A DNA stretch of 32,418 nucleotides from a virus. Shown here piece after piece: positions 11,975 through 20,189 of the stretch. Where the stretch lies: IMG/VR virus record IMGVR_UViG_3300044635_001334, positions 1 to 32,418 of that record, one strand, 5' to 3'. The first letter of the stretch is position 1, and each line of letters begins with the position of its first letter. The notes beneath the pieces are model-generated. The model had not been told where the DNA came from. It ran no database searches and saw only the letters and a program-made list of their open reading frames with translations. The position numbers and the translations under genes were made by a program.

Positions 11975-14473
11975 ATGAAACCATTTGTCTTGGAAAGTAA
12001 TGCAACCGGCGAGAATGCGTCTCCAGCGGCCCCCTTGCGCCAAAATATGGCGGATAGAGCGCGTGACAAGTCGGTTCAGGTAAAGCCGGACTGGTTCAAG
12101 GAGATTAAGCAGCAGCTGGAAGATGAGAATGCCGACATCTGGCGTAATCAACGCCTTTTGTGGCAGATGATATTCCTGATGATTGAAGGCAAGCAGCTCC
12201 TGCGCCAATCCAATTACGGGCGAGGCTGGCGAGCAGTGCCCCTTCCCCGGCAGACGGATGAGCCGGTATACGCCTACAACGTCCTCGGGTTCTACTCCGA
12301 TGGCATCAAGGCCAAGTGGGCGCAGTCGCAGACCGACGTGGTATGGCGCGCCTCCAACGATTCCGACCAGTCAATTGGAGCGGCCAAGGTCGCAACAATG
12401 GTTCACGACTACTACAAGCGCAAGCTCTACACTAATACCTTCCTTCAGACCGAAGCAATGATGGCGCAGTGCGGTAAGTACTGCCGCTACTACTATTACT
12501 CGGACGAGGTTGAACGCAAGGGTCGCTTTCCCGTTACTGAGACACAGCAGGTACAGTTTGGTGAGTCCGCCTGGATGTGTCCCGAGTGCGGGGATGGCGG
12601 AGTAGAGTCAGAGCTGGTAATGGCGGAGGACGGTACGCCTGCTTGCCCTGCCTGCGGTTCTCCCTTTGTAGAGATGGAGCCGGTTGAGCCGCTTGAAGTT
12701 GAGGCGGTAACGGGGTATGAAGAGAAGAATATTGGCGATATCGTTGTTGAATCTGTTCCAGCTTTCGAACTGAAACACGACTTGGGTAAATCGCCGCAGG
12801 ATAGTCCCTTTCTGATACGCAAACGGCGTATCAGGTTGAGCCTATTGGAAGCTCAATATCCCGAACTGAAGCTGAGGGCAAGTAAAAGTGACGACTCTGG
12901 TTTGGACGCTGAGGAAGCTCTACGAAATAGCACTTTTGGCGCACCGTCTGCTTACGTAAAGCAGGATACGGGACTGAATGAGCCGGTAGTGGACTATATC
13001 CAGATGTGGCTTGACCCGGATATGTACGCTAACCTGACTCTTTCACAGCCTTTCAAGACGGTGACAGGGATGGATATTCCAGCGGGAACGCCACTTATTG
13101 AGCTGTTTCCAAAAGGAATGTACAGCGCGTGGATTCAGGGGGTTGATGGTTGTGTCGAACTCAGAAACGAGCATCATAAAGACTTCTTCGTGGGTCAGGT
13201 CTACCGGATGCGGGCTATTTCCAGCCTGGGAACGGGCATTGAAGACATGGTTGAGGGACAACGCCAGTACAACCTCATTATGTCGATTATTTACACACAG
13301 CTGCGAACATCCGCTATGCCCGCAACGCTCTTCGATGAACGCTTACTACCGAACGGCGTGTCCAGTTATCTTGGCTCTCTCCAAAACATACCCGTTAACC
13401 TGTCGGCACTAGACGGGGCCACGCTGCAAAATGCGGTGCATCAGCTTCAGCCGCAGCCTCCCACAGGGCAGCACTTCAACTTTGCCCAGCAGCTTGACTA
13501 CTTCATTCAGAAGGCAAGTCGCGTCACGGACTTTTCAGGTGGATTGCCGGGGGTAAACAATGAGACAGCGACGGGGGCTGAAATTGCGCAGGCTACCAGC
13601 CAGAGCCTTTTCGGGCCGCAGTTGGCCCTTAAAGCGGACGTGGATAGACGAGGAGCCGAGATTCTTCTTCGGCTGTTCAAGGAGTACACGTTCCAAGAAA
13701 CGTATGTCCACTTGGCCGGTAAGCGAGGTGAGGTGAAGGGGCAGTGGTTTAGCCAAGCTGACCTTGACGGTGACTTGTTTGCCGAGGTCGTACCGGAATC
13801 CTTCTTGCCTCAGACCAATCTGGAGCGGCGTCAGCGTTGGCGCGCCTTGCTGATGGACGTTGGTGGCCTGCCGGGCCTGAAGATGGCTATCGACCAGATG
13901 CCAAGCCTTGTGGAGCAGTTGTCAGAGCTGTATGACGTTGACCTGGGCAGTGACGACTTCTCAAACGTGGTTGAGATTGCCCAGCTTCGAATTCGTCAGA
14001 TGGAAGAGGCGTTGCCGATGCTGGCTCAGATGGGTCAGATGCTGCCTCCGACGCAAATGACCGCTGACCCGATGACAGGTGAGATGGTGGAGACGCCGGT
14101 TGACCCAATGGCCGAGATGGGGCAGATGCTCTTGCAGGCGATTACCCCGCCGGTAGAGATTGAAGAGCTTGGCCATCAGGCAAGTATCAATTATCTTAGA
14201 GACTGGCTGACAACCGATGCCGGTGTAACGGCTGACCCGATGCTAAGAGCAGGGGTCAAGGCGATGATTGCCGCTCACCTGCAAGGAATGATGATGGAGG
14301 CTCAGATTGGTGGCGCACTTGGTATGGCCGGTGAGCCGCCACTGATGGGGCCGCAGGATGAGCAGAAGCCGGAAAGCGGCAACGCTCGCCCACCGCGAGA
14401 AGACCGTGAGCAAGCTACGAAAGAAGGTACACCGCGTCCTCAGCCAAACGGGGTGGGCAAGCAGGAAGTGTAA
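11975..14473 (+). CDS. Portal protein with zinc-ribbon insertion, 832 aa
   Basis: The dodecameric portal is the DNA channel at one capsid vertex, binding TerL during packaging and the tail afterwards. Length, position before the scaffold, and blocks such as WRNQRLLWQMIFLMIEGKQL, GTGIEDMVEGQRQYNLI and NNETATGAEIAQATSQS are characteristic of large podovirus-type portals. An unusual insertion at about 200-232 carries CPEC and CPACG (Cys 202, 205, 224, 227), a zinc ribbon. The C-terminus is methionine/proline-rich with low complexity (LPMLAQMGQMLPPTQMTADP), possibly the barrel or a tail. The ribosome binding site is TAGGAG, seven bases from the ATG. Confidence 0.88.
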   Translation: MKPFVLESNATGENASPAAPLRQNMADRARDKSVQVKPDWFKEIKQQLEDENADIWRNQRLLWQMIFLMIEGKQLLRQSNYGRGWRAVPLPRQTDEPVYAYNVLGFYSDGIKAKWAQSQTDVVWRASNDSDQSIGAAKVATMVHDYYKRKLYTNTFLQTEAMMAQCGKYCRYYYYSDEVERKGRFPVTETQQVQFGESAWMCPECGDGGVESELVMAEDGTPACPACGSPFVEMEPVEPLEVEAVTGYEEKNIGDIVVESVPAFELKHDLGKSPQDSPFLIRKRRIRLSLLEAQYPELKLRASKSDDSGLDAEEALRNSTFGAPSAYVKQDTGLNEPVVDYIQMWLDPDMYANLTLSQPFKTVTGMDIPAGTPLIELFPKGMYSAWIQGVDGCVELRNEHHKDFFVGQVYRMRAISSLGTGIEDMVEGQRQYNLIMSIIYTQLRTSAMPATLFDERLLPNGVSSYLGSLQNIPVNLSALDGATLQNAVHQLQPQPPTGQHFNFAQQLDYFIQKASRVTDFSGGLPGVNNETATGAEIAQATSQSLFGPQLALKADVDRRGAEILLRLFKEYTFQETYVHLAGKRGEVKGQWFSQADLDGDLFAEVVPESFLPQTNLERRQRWRALLMDVGGLPGLKMAIDQMPSLVEQLSELYDVDLGSDDFSNVVEIAQLRIRQMEEALPMLAQMGQMLPPTQMTADPMTGEMVETPVDPMAEMGQMLLQAITPPVEIEELGHQASINYLRDWLTTDAGVTADPMLRAGVKAMIAAHLQGMMMEAQIGGALGMAGEPPLMGPQDEQKPESGNARPPREDREQATKEGTPRPQPNGVGKQEV

Positions 14474-14514
14474 AAATTATTATTAAGGGTAGCAAAGAAT
14501 GAAGGAGGTTTAAT

Positions 14515-14703
14515 ATGCCGCCAGTATCTAAAGCGCAGGCTCGCTATATGAGAGCCGCAGCCGCCGGGGACGTGAAGTCACCGGGGCTATCAAAGGCGGA
14601 AGCCAACGAATATGTTTCCGGCCATTCTACGAAGAATCTGCCGGAACGTGCTGGCAAGGAGATGCAGCGCAAGCGTCAGATGCGGAAAGGAAAAAGCTGC
14701 TAA
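14515..14703 (+). CDS. DUF3008-like small protein, 62 aa
   Basis: The sequence MPPVSKAQARYMRAAAAG...GLSKAEANEYVSGHSTKNLPER follows the DUF3008 plan (M-P-x-VSK-x-Q-R-x-M, LSK-x-x-A-x-E-x-V-x-G, LPER), a short basic helical family common in phages and some bacteria. It has a strong ribosome binding site (GGAGG). It lies between portal and scaffold genes, and its stop overlaps the start of the next small ORF. The function is unknown. Confidence 0.75.
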   Translation: MPPVSKAQARYMRAAAAGDVKSPGLSKAEANEYVSGHSTKNLPERAGKEMQRKRQMRKGKSC

Positions 14704-14807
14704 TGATTTTTACCAGCAAGGAAGAGTTTATGGTTTGGCGAAGGGCGGTACTGATGATTCTTCGGTACTACGAAAAGCACTTCGCTGAATCGGACGAGCA
14801 GGACTAG
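14703..14807 (+). CDS. Small ORF, 34 aa
   Basis: A 34-residue frame starts at the ATG overlapping the TAA of the DUF3008-like gene and reads MIFTSKEEFMVWRRAVLMIL then RYYEKHFAESDEQD. It forms one amphipathic helix with an acidic tail. Stop-start overlap implies coupling, and GGAAA lies about 10 bases upstream. It is small, but context and composition look coding. Confidence 0.5.
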   Translation: MIFTSKEEFMVWRRAVLMILRYYEKHFAESDEQD

Positions 14808-14827
14808 GTTTACAGCCGCCTGTTAAG

Positions 14828-14853
14828 GGTGTTGGCACTTATCTCCCAACACC
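14828..14853 (+). other. Hairpin upstream of the scaffold gene
   Basis: GGTGTTGG (14828-14835) and CCAACACC (14846-14853) form a perfect eight-pair stem with a ten-base loop. No T-run follows, so it is not a standard terminator. It may be an RNA-processing, attenuation or stability element before the scaffold/capsid genes. Confidence 0.5.
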
Positions 14854-14864
14854 GAACCAATAAC

Positions 14865-14940
14865 AGCCCGCTGTCAGAGACGAGATGCAAGGTTTACGGG
14901 TAAGTGCCCTGCCTTGGGATTTCGTGTTTGACAGCGGGCT
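14865..14940 (+). other. Long-range 12-bp inverted repeat in the scaffold leader
   Basis: AGCCCGCTGTCA (14865-14876) and TGACAGCGGGCT (14929-14940) are perfect 12-bp inverted arms enclosing 52 bases. The 3' arm ends 14 bases before the scaffold ATG at 14955, next to its GGAG. The enclosed loop has GGTTTAC and a further start codon (14885). The structure could gate scaffold translation. With the hairpin just upstream it forms a two-stem leader of about 115 bases. Confidence 0.55.
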
Positions 14941-14954
14941 TTCCATTGGAGCTT

Positions 14955-16277
14955 ATGGAAGACTTTACCTCCGCGAGTATGGATTCGGTTGCAACGGCTG
15001 ATTCGGGCTATGAAAGCCCTGTCACTTCCGCGAGTGACGACGTTGCAGGTACGGACACTTCTGGTCAGACCCCTGAGTCGGTGAATACCGGGTCAGCCAC
15101 CGAGGAGTCGATTGACGCCGGTTGGTCGTGGGACGATGACGATGCTGCACCTACCTCTGATGAGCAGACGGACGAGGATATTGAAGCCTTGACTCAAGAC
15201 CCCGGTCTTGACCAAGCCAAGGTTCCAGGCCTCGTTCAGGCATTGAGAAGCGCAAGGACTGCCGAGCGCGAACGGGCTAAAGCCCTGAAACAGTATGAGA
15301 CTCAGCTTGAAGCGTACGGGGGTGTCGAAGGGGCAGTCCAGTCGCTCGGGTTGGTCAATTCACTGCTTTCAGGTGAGCCCGATGGGACTACACAGTTCCT
15401 TACCGCTCTTTACGACAACGCCCAGCCTGCATACGAGCGATTGGTGACAGACGCAATCCAGTACAACCCGGATTACGCTATTGCCCAGCTTCAGCAGATG
15501 GGACGATTGCCAGCAGACTTTGACTCAATGTCACAAGCGTCTAGTTCTTTGGATGCTGAGACGTTGGCGGGTATACCCGCTCACTTGCACGAAACGGCTA
15601 AAAGCCTGCCCGCTTCCGTGATGGAAGACCTGCTTCTTCAAACCGAGGAAGTACGGAATTATCATCTGGAACGGGAAATGCGGATGCAGCAGCTTGATAA
15701 TGCTCAGAGGCAGCAGGCCGAACAGCAGTATCAGCAGGCGTATCAGCAGGCGCACCAAACCGGCCAGCAGCAGGTGATGAACGTCACCCAGCAGTACGAA
15801 AAGGCGCACTATGACCAGCTTGCCAAGTGGCAACCCTTTGGCCCTGGCGAAGAGAACGCACAGCAAAATCAGATGGTGTACGGAATGGTGATGGAGGGAG
15901 CTATGGCTAAAGTCCTTGGCGACCCGAAGTTTGCCCAAATGTACGCTGATGCAGCCCAGCTTCTCCAGAACGCTCCCCTACGAAACCTGCAAGGCGAACG
16001 CATTGCGGCTAGTCAGGATGAGCGGCGTGGTAGAGCGATGGCGGCTCAGTTTAATGCCCGTCTGGGTCAGGTTCTCCGAGAGCAGGTCAAAGGTCTGAAC
16101 GAAGTGTTTAAGGGCTATCGCGCTTATCAGCAGATGAGCGGTCAGATGCCGAATCGTAGGGAAATACCGGGAAGTACGGTAGGTGCAGGTCAGACTCGTG
16201 GGGCACTCGGGCCGGATGGTAAAGCATCCTCAGAGTTCTTGGAGTCATTGGCCGCGCAAATCAACTTCCCCTCGTAA
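14955..16277 (+). CDS. Scaffolding protein, 440 aa
   Basis: A capsid scaffold is expected between portal and capsid genes and the sequence fits: an acidic, Ser/Thr/Asp-rich N-terminus (about 1-80, WSWDDDDAAPTSDEQTDED), a long helical middle with Gln-rich coiled coil (about 240-290, RQQAEQQYQQAYQQAHQTGQ), and a helical, basic C-terminal part (about 390-420) of the kind that contacts capsid protein. The ATG at 14955 is preferred over a GTG at 14904, which would lie within the leader stem-loop; the GGAG sits only three bases before the ATG, so initiation may be weak and depend on the leader structure. No protease gene is seen. Confidence 0.8.
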   Translation: MEDFTSASMDSVATADSGYESPVTSASDDVAGTDTSGQTPESVNTGSATEESIDAGWSWDDDDAAPTSDEQTDEDIEALTQDPGLDQAKVPGLVQALRSARTAERERAKALKQYETQLEAYGGVEGAVQSLGLVNSLLSGEPDGTTQFLTALYDNAQPAYERLVTDAIQYNPDYAIAQLQQMGRLPADFDSMSQASSSLDAETLAGIPAHLHETAKSLPASVMEDLLLQTEEVRNYHLEREMRMQQLDNAQRQQAEQQYQQAYQQAHQTGQQQVMNVTQQYEKAHYDQLAKWQPFGPGEENAQQNQMVYGMVMEGAMAKVLGDPKFAQMYADAAQLLQNAPLRNLQGERIAASQDERRGRAMAAQFNARLGQVLREQVKGLNEVFKGYRAYQQMSGQMPNRREIPGSTVGAGQTRGALGPDGKASSEFLESLAAQINFPS

Positions 16278-16292
16278 GGAGACTGATACACA

Positions 16293-17558
16293 ATGGGAGT
16301 TGCGGTTAATATTTCCACAATTCTGCCCGCCCTGAATCAGATTTCGGACAATGTTCTTCGTCCGCAGTTTGAGCAGGAGAAGGCCACCTATAACCTTTTT
16401 GACCAGGCGGCTGATTCGCAGTTCGTCAACGGTAAGGGATTCCGTATCCCGTCATACCTTCGCCCACCGACCGGCGTTGGTTCAATCGCCGAGGGCGGTT
16501 CATTCAAGCAGCCGGGAGCTGAGACGAATGACGATATGTACGTCTCCCCGATGAGCCTGACGATGGCCTTCGAGTTCACTGGACGCACGCTGGCCAACGT
16601 CAAGGATGCCTCATCCCTCATTAAGGGCATGAACGGGCTTCTGGAGATGCGCACCACGGCCCTGATGAAGGAGGCCAACTATCAGGCGTTCGACGACGGA
16701 ACGGCGGCTCGTGCTATCGTCCAGGCGGTGAATGGTTCTACCCTGACCCTCTACAACCCGTTGGCCCATACCCCGCTTTCAGGGTACGGCTCAACCAAGG
16801 GCGGCGTTCATCTTCGTGTCGGCGAGACGTATGACATCTACGACTCCACCTTCGCGACCTACCGGGGCACTGTGACCGTGACGGCCCTGACCAACACGAC
16901 TGCTACGGTGAATGCGGTGCCCGCGAATACGGCTAATACCGACGTGATGGTGCTGTCAGGTTCGCTCTACAAGGCTCCTCGTGGGCTTTCGTACCTCATC
17001 AACAACGATACGGGCACGTTCCAGCTCCTGAGCCGTGCGACCTATCCGCAGCTCAAGTCCCCGGTGACTGACCTTGCCGGTGCGTCCATCTCGGTTGCTG
17101 ACTTCATCAAAATCAAGAACCTCTTGATTGCCCGTGCGGGTGTTGGCAAGGCCAAGACGGTCACGGCGATTATGTCGCTGGCGCAGGACGATGCCCTTCG
17201 GCGTCTCGGAATGAACTTTAAGCGTTGGGATGGCGATGCCAAGACGTTTGATGGTTCGTTCGACAAGTTCCAGTCGGGTGACACGGTGACGTTCATTGAC
17301 CCGGATTGCGACGAAGACCGTATCTATCTGGTCTGCAAGGGCGAGATTAAGAAGTACACGGAGCGTCCGTTCGGTATCTACAATATGGACGGCAACTCCA
17401 TCCGCATGCGTTCGGGCGTGTCGGGATACGGCTCGGATGCCTATACCGGCGCAATCGGTGCGCACTACAACTTTGGAACCAGTGACCCGCGCTGCCACGC
17501 TCTCATCAAGCGTGCTTCCGTCACCGGACTGGCGACTCAGGTTGCCGCTAACGCCTAA
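16293..17558 (+). CDS. Major capsid protein, HK97 fold, 421 aa
   Basis: Follows the scaffold gene behind a strong ribosome binding site (AAGGAG). The order of elements fits the HK97 fold as used by P22-like and related podoviruses: N-terminal helix (LNQISDNVLRPQFEQEKATY), E-loop-like strands (GKGFRIPSYLRPPTGVGSIA), long spine helix (about 100-135, KDASSLIKGMNGLLEMRTTA), then P and A domains. Residues about 143-222 form a beta-rich insertion (VGETYDIYDSTFATYRGTVT) between helix and core, similar in position to insertion domains in other coat proteins. No N-terminal delta domain suggests a separate scaffold, as is present here. Confidence 0.88.
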   Translation: MGVAVNISTILPALNQISDNVLRPQFEQEKATYNLFDQAADSQFVNGKGFRIPSYLRPPTGVGSIAEGGSFKQPGAETNDDMYVSPMSLTMAFEFTGRTLANVKDASSLIKGMNGLLEMRTTALMKEANYQAFDDGTAARAIVQAVNGSTLTLYNPLAHTPLSGYGSTKGGVHLRVGETYDIYDSTFATYRGTVTVTALTNTTATVNAVPANTANTDVMVLSGSLYKAPRGLSYLINNDTGTFQLLSRATYPQLKSPVTDLAGASISVADFIKIKNLLIARAGVGKAKTVTAIMSLAQDDALRRLGMNFKRWDGDAKTFDGSFDKFQSGDTVTFIDPDCDEDRIYLVCKGEIKKYTERPFGIYNMDGNSIRMRSGVSGYGSDAYTGAIGAHYNFGTSDPRCHALIKRASVTGLATQVAANA

Positions 17559-17576
17559 TAGGGAGGGTAATAGAGT

Positions 17577-17885
17577 ATGGCTATCACTATTACTAACGTG
17601 ACCGAGAAGATTGCTGTCAACGGAGAGATGCCGATTATGTTCGGCGACTCCGGACTGATTCAGGAAGTTTTTGAGGCCGTTAATGATGGAACTGCGGTAA
17701 CGACCAACACGTCACTGGGCACGTTGACGCCGCGTTATATTCAGGACATCCGCAGCATTAACGCTACGCTTGCGCTGTCAGACAGCCTGAATCTGGCGAC
17801 TACAAACCCCACGGTGACAGTTTTGGTGCAGAATGCTGTTCCGGCTAACACCAAGTACCGCATTACGCTTATTGGTCGTCGATAG
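17577..17885 (+). CDS. Small beta-rich structural (decoration-like) protein, 102 aa
   Basis: Directly downstream of the capsid gene with a good ribosome binding site (GGGAGGG). The sequence is short, Thr/Asn/Val-rich, and strand-forming (AITITNVTEKIAVNGEMPIM, PTVTVLVQNAVPANTKYRIT). The position and composition match capsid decoration or stabilising proteins, but no specific family motif is visible. Confidence 0.6.
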   Translation: MAITITNVTEKIAVNGEMPIMFGDSGLIQEVFEAVNDGTAVTTNTSLGTLTPRYIQDIRSINATLALSDSLNLATTNPTVTVLVQNAVPANTKYRITLIGRR

Positions 17886-17894
17886 GAGGACTTG

Positions 17895-18418
17895 ATGGCT
17901 CTTAAAACTGCTACTCAAGTGACTAGCGGGTACACCCAGCAACCATTTCCGGTTGCTGGGTATCACGCTGAGATTTACCGTCTACCGGCGGGAGCCACTG
18001 CGGCCCCTGTCGCGGCGACAAGCATTTCATCTGCCAATCCGGGCGTTGTCACAAAGGCTACGCACGGCCTAAACAACGGTGACGTGGTTACTCTGTCTAC
18101 GACGGGGGTTCTTCCGGGAACCTTGTCTCAGAATCAGGTTTATTACGTCGTTAACAAGGCGACGAACACGTTTGAGCTGTCTCTTACTTCGGGCGGTACG
18201 TCAATTGATACGTCGTCAGGAGCGGGGTCAGGCACTCACTCGTACTCGACGGCTGATGTAGCCGTCATCACTCCGGCTCGTGGGCGGTTCGTGGCCAGCG
18301 TTCTTGGTGGCCCTGTGGTTCACGAGCTTGCCTCAACGGGTACTGACCAGACGGTCGCACTGCGCTACGCCACTACCACTTACGATGCGGCGGATGTGCT
18401 TGTGCTGATTCAGGAGTA
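17895..18418 (+). CDS. Virion protein with 'HGL/YYV' beta module, 174 aa
   Basis: The ATG at 17895 has TAGGAGG six bases upstream and is chosen over an in-frame TTG just before it. Residues about 50-115 contain the module HGLNNGDVVTLSTTGVLPG...YYVVNKATNTFELSLTSGG...SGTH, which also occurs twice in the fibre at 7144-10575. This module is common in phage structural proteins. The C-terminal part is beta-rich (VALRYATTTYDAADVLVLIQ). It probably belongs to the capsid surface or head-tail region. Confidence 0.65.
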
Positions 18419-18422
18419 GCCC

Positions 18423-18477
18423 TATGGTATACCGTAAGGGTGGCTGACGGCCTAAACCGCGCCCTCGTTGAGGGTGC
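18423..18477 (+). other. Palindrome and stem-loop in a 68-base gap
   Basis: GGTATACC (18426-18433) is a perfect palindrome, and GCGCCCTC (18459-18466) pairs with GAGGGTGC (18470-18477) with one G-U pair and loop GTT. The stem is strong but is followed by TTGAGAGACT rather than a T-run. It may act in mRNA processing between capsid and connector genes. Confidence 0.4.
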
Positions 18478-18487
18478 TTGAGAGACT

Positions 18488-19306
18488 ATGATATTCCAAT
18501 CACATCCAGTCTACGACATTGAGACTGAAATCATCCGGGCGGGGAATACACCCTGCCCCGCTGCCGTGAATTTGAAGTATTGGCAGTCACGGATTGACCA
18601 GGTAGCGGGTAAAACCGTTACCGGTCAGTCCCGATTGCGTATCGTGTGGGGGCAGGACAGGGAATCTACTCGTATGATTGTTTGTGGCGAGTGGCGTTCC
18701 AAGTATCCTTTTTATCGTTTCCAAGATGGGGAACGAATCGTTGATATTGGCATTCCGAGGTTCTACGTGGAGGAACATATCCCCCGCGAAGAGCTGATGA
18801 AGAATGGTCGGTGGGATAATGCGCGTTTCCAGTGGGACAGTGAATCACTGTCTATGATGGACGTGCTTGGCCCGTGTCCGGCTGACGGCTGGTATCAGGC
18901 TGCGTTTATGATTGCTCATCACGACGAGCAGTGTTGTGGTGGAGCCGAGGTCAAGGATGGTGAGCCTTGCCTGGGTGGATATCGGCAACCAACGGAATCC
19001 GATATTGAGCGCATCCAGAAGGCGTTGCAACGCCGTGATAAGGCGGAGAATTCAGAAGTTGCGCCTACTCCTGAGCAGCTGGAAAAGCGGCGTCAGGATA
19101 TCTTGGAGGCGCGTGATGAAAGGCGAGGGCGAGAGCTGAGAGAGCGTCTGGATGACTGGACTAACACTCATGCTCATACTTGGACTACGCATGACCCGAC
19201 CGTGATATCGCACGGTAAATATCACTGGATGTCGGGACATTCCAAGTCAGGTACGCCAAAAACTAAGGAGCAAGATGCAAACAGCACGGGAAACACTGCG
19301 GAATGA
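18488..19306 (+). CDS. Conserved-looking virion-region protein with Cys/His-rich C-terminus, 272 aa
   Basis: The first 135 residues look folded and mixed (e.g. RIVWGQDRESTRMIVCGEWR, GIPRFYVEEHIPREELMKNG). A Cys cluster (CCGG at 149-152, C161), a long charged helix (about 169-222), and a histidine cluster (HAHTWTTHDPTVISHGKYHW, 228-247) follow, so metal binding is possible. I do not recognise the family. It lies between capsid/decoration genes and connector genes, where head-completion proteins are usual. Its 3' end overlaps the next gene by 32 bases. Confidence 0.55.
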   Translation: MIFQSHPVYDIETEIIRAGNTPCPAAVNLKYWQSRIDQVAGKTVTGQSRLRIVWGQDRESTRMIVCGEWRSKYPFYRFQDGERIVDIGIPRFYVEEHIPREELMKNGRWDNARFQWDSESLSMMDVLGPCPADGWYQAAFMIAHHDEQCCGGAEVKDGEPCLGGYRQPTESDIERIQKALQRRDKAENSEVAPTPEQLEKRRQDILEARDERRGRELRERLDDWTNTHAHTWTTHDPTVISHGKYHWMSGHSKSGTPKTKEQDANSTGNTAE

Positions 19307-20189
19307 GCAGACGCCGATTGTTGATGAGTCGCTACGTCTTGATGACCCGCGATTCTTTGTTCAGTTTGGTTGGGCAGTCCTTAACACGGACTCGTCGGCG
19401 GTTCCTAACCGCTATTTTCTGAGGGGCGAGATTACCCCTGTCAGAAGCTATATGGCCCTTGAGAATGTGTACAACATTCGTGAGGGCGAGCTGATTCCGG
19501 GAACGGAACAGAAAGACCCAACGGGCGTGGCTATCGTGTACGGAAAGTACTGGCGACGAGCCAAGCACGAGGCCGAGCGGCTGATTGAAAACGAGAACAG
19601 TGCCACCTACAAGAACGGTCTGGTGGAAATCCGCAGCTTGCGTGAGAATCCGCAGGTGTATGCGCAGATTGACCTGAATCAGCTGTTTTTCCCTGATGGC
19701 ATACAGAACCTGCCCGAGCAGAATCAGACGTTGATTGCGTACCTGAGACAGCGGTGGATGGACTTGGAGACAGAGATGCCGAGCGTCCCCCAGCAGTACA
19801 GGCCGGTAATCCTGGACGTGCTGCGAGAGCTGATTAGCGCGGCGGAGCTTGCTGATTCCATACAGCGCGCGCGGTTGCAGTTTACGCATTCTTGCATGAA
19901 GTTGGCCCCGAACGATGAGGGCTTCAAGCGTGAGTATGACATCGTTGACCGTGAGATGTTGCTGAGAACGGGCGTGCCGGAGATTCACTCTACCGAGGTG
20001 AATATTGCCAACACCCTGAAGGTGGTCAGCGAGAAGGCCGGTGGTGAGGCTGCGGGTCTTGCCGATGCGGTCAAGGCGTTGGTTGAGCAGAATCGGTTGA
20101 TGATGGAAGTGCTGGCGCAGAGACAGGCTCAACCGCCTGCATTTCCTCCGGCCAATACCAGAAAGAAGGCTGTGAATGCCGACGAATGA
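19275..20189 (+). CDS. Hypothetical structural-region protein, 304 aa
   Basis: Begins with AAGGAG six bases upstream of the ATG, inside the preceding gene. The N-terminal ~100 residues are mixed alpha/beta (RFFVQFGWAVLNTDSSAVPN), the rest mostly helical and charged (EMPSVPQQYRPVILDVLREL), and the C-terminus is a coiled coil with a basic proline-rich tail (QAQPPAFPPANTRKKAVNAD). No family recognised. Overlaps at both ends (32 and 14 bases) indicate tight co-translation with neighbours. It may be a head-completion or internal factor. Confidence 0.55.
   Translation: MQTARETLRNEQTPIVDESLRLDDPRFFVQFGWAVLNTDSSAVPNRYFLRGEITPVRSYMALENVYNIREGELIPGTEQKDPTGVAIVYGKYWRRAKHEAERLIENENSATYKNGLVEIRSLRENPQVYAQIDLNQLFFPDGIQNLPEQNQTLIAYLRQRWMDLETEMPSVPQQYRPVILDVLRELISAAELADSIQRARLQFTHSCMKLAPNDEGFKREYDIVDREMLLRTGVPEIHSTEVNIANTLKVVSEKAGGEAAGLADAVKALVEQNRLMMEVLAQRQAQPPAFPPANTRKKAVNADE

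Noticed and set aside
14929-14943. GC-rich arm followed by TTT as a terminator before the scaffold
   Set aside because: Only three T residues follow and the pairing arm is 52 bases away; a leader structure fits better.
18459-18477. Stem-loop after the virion protein at 17895 as an intrinsic terminator
   Set aside because: A strong stem, but no T-run follows, and the downstream genes need the same transcript.
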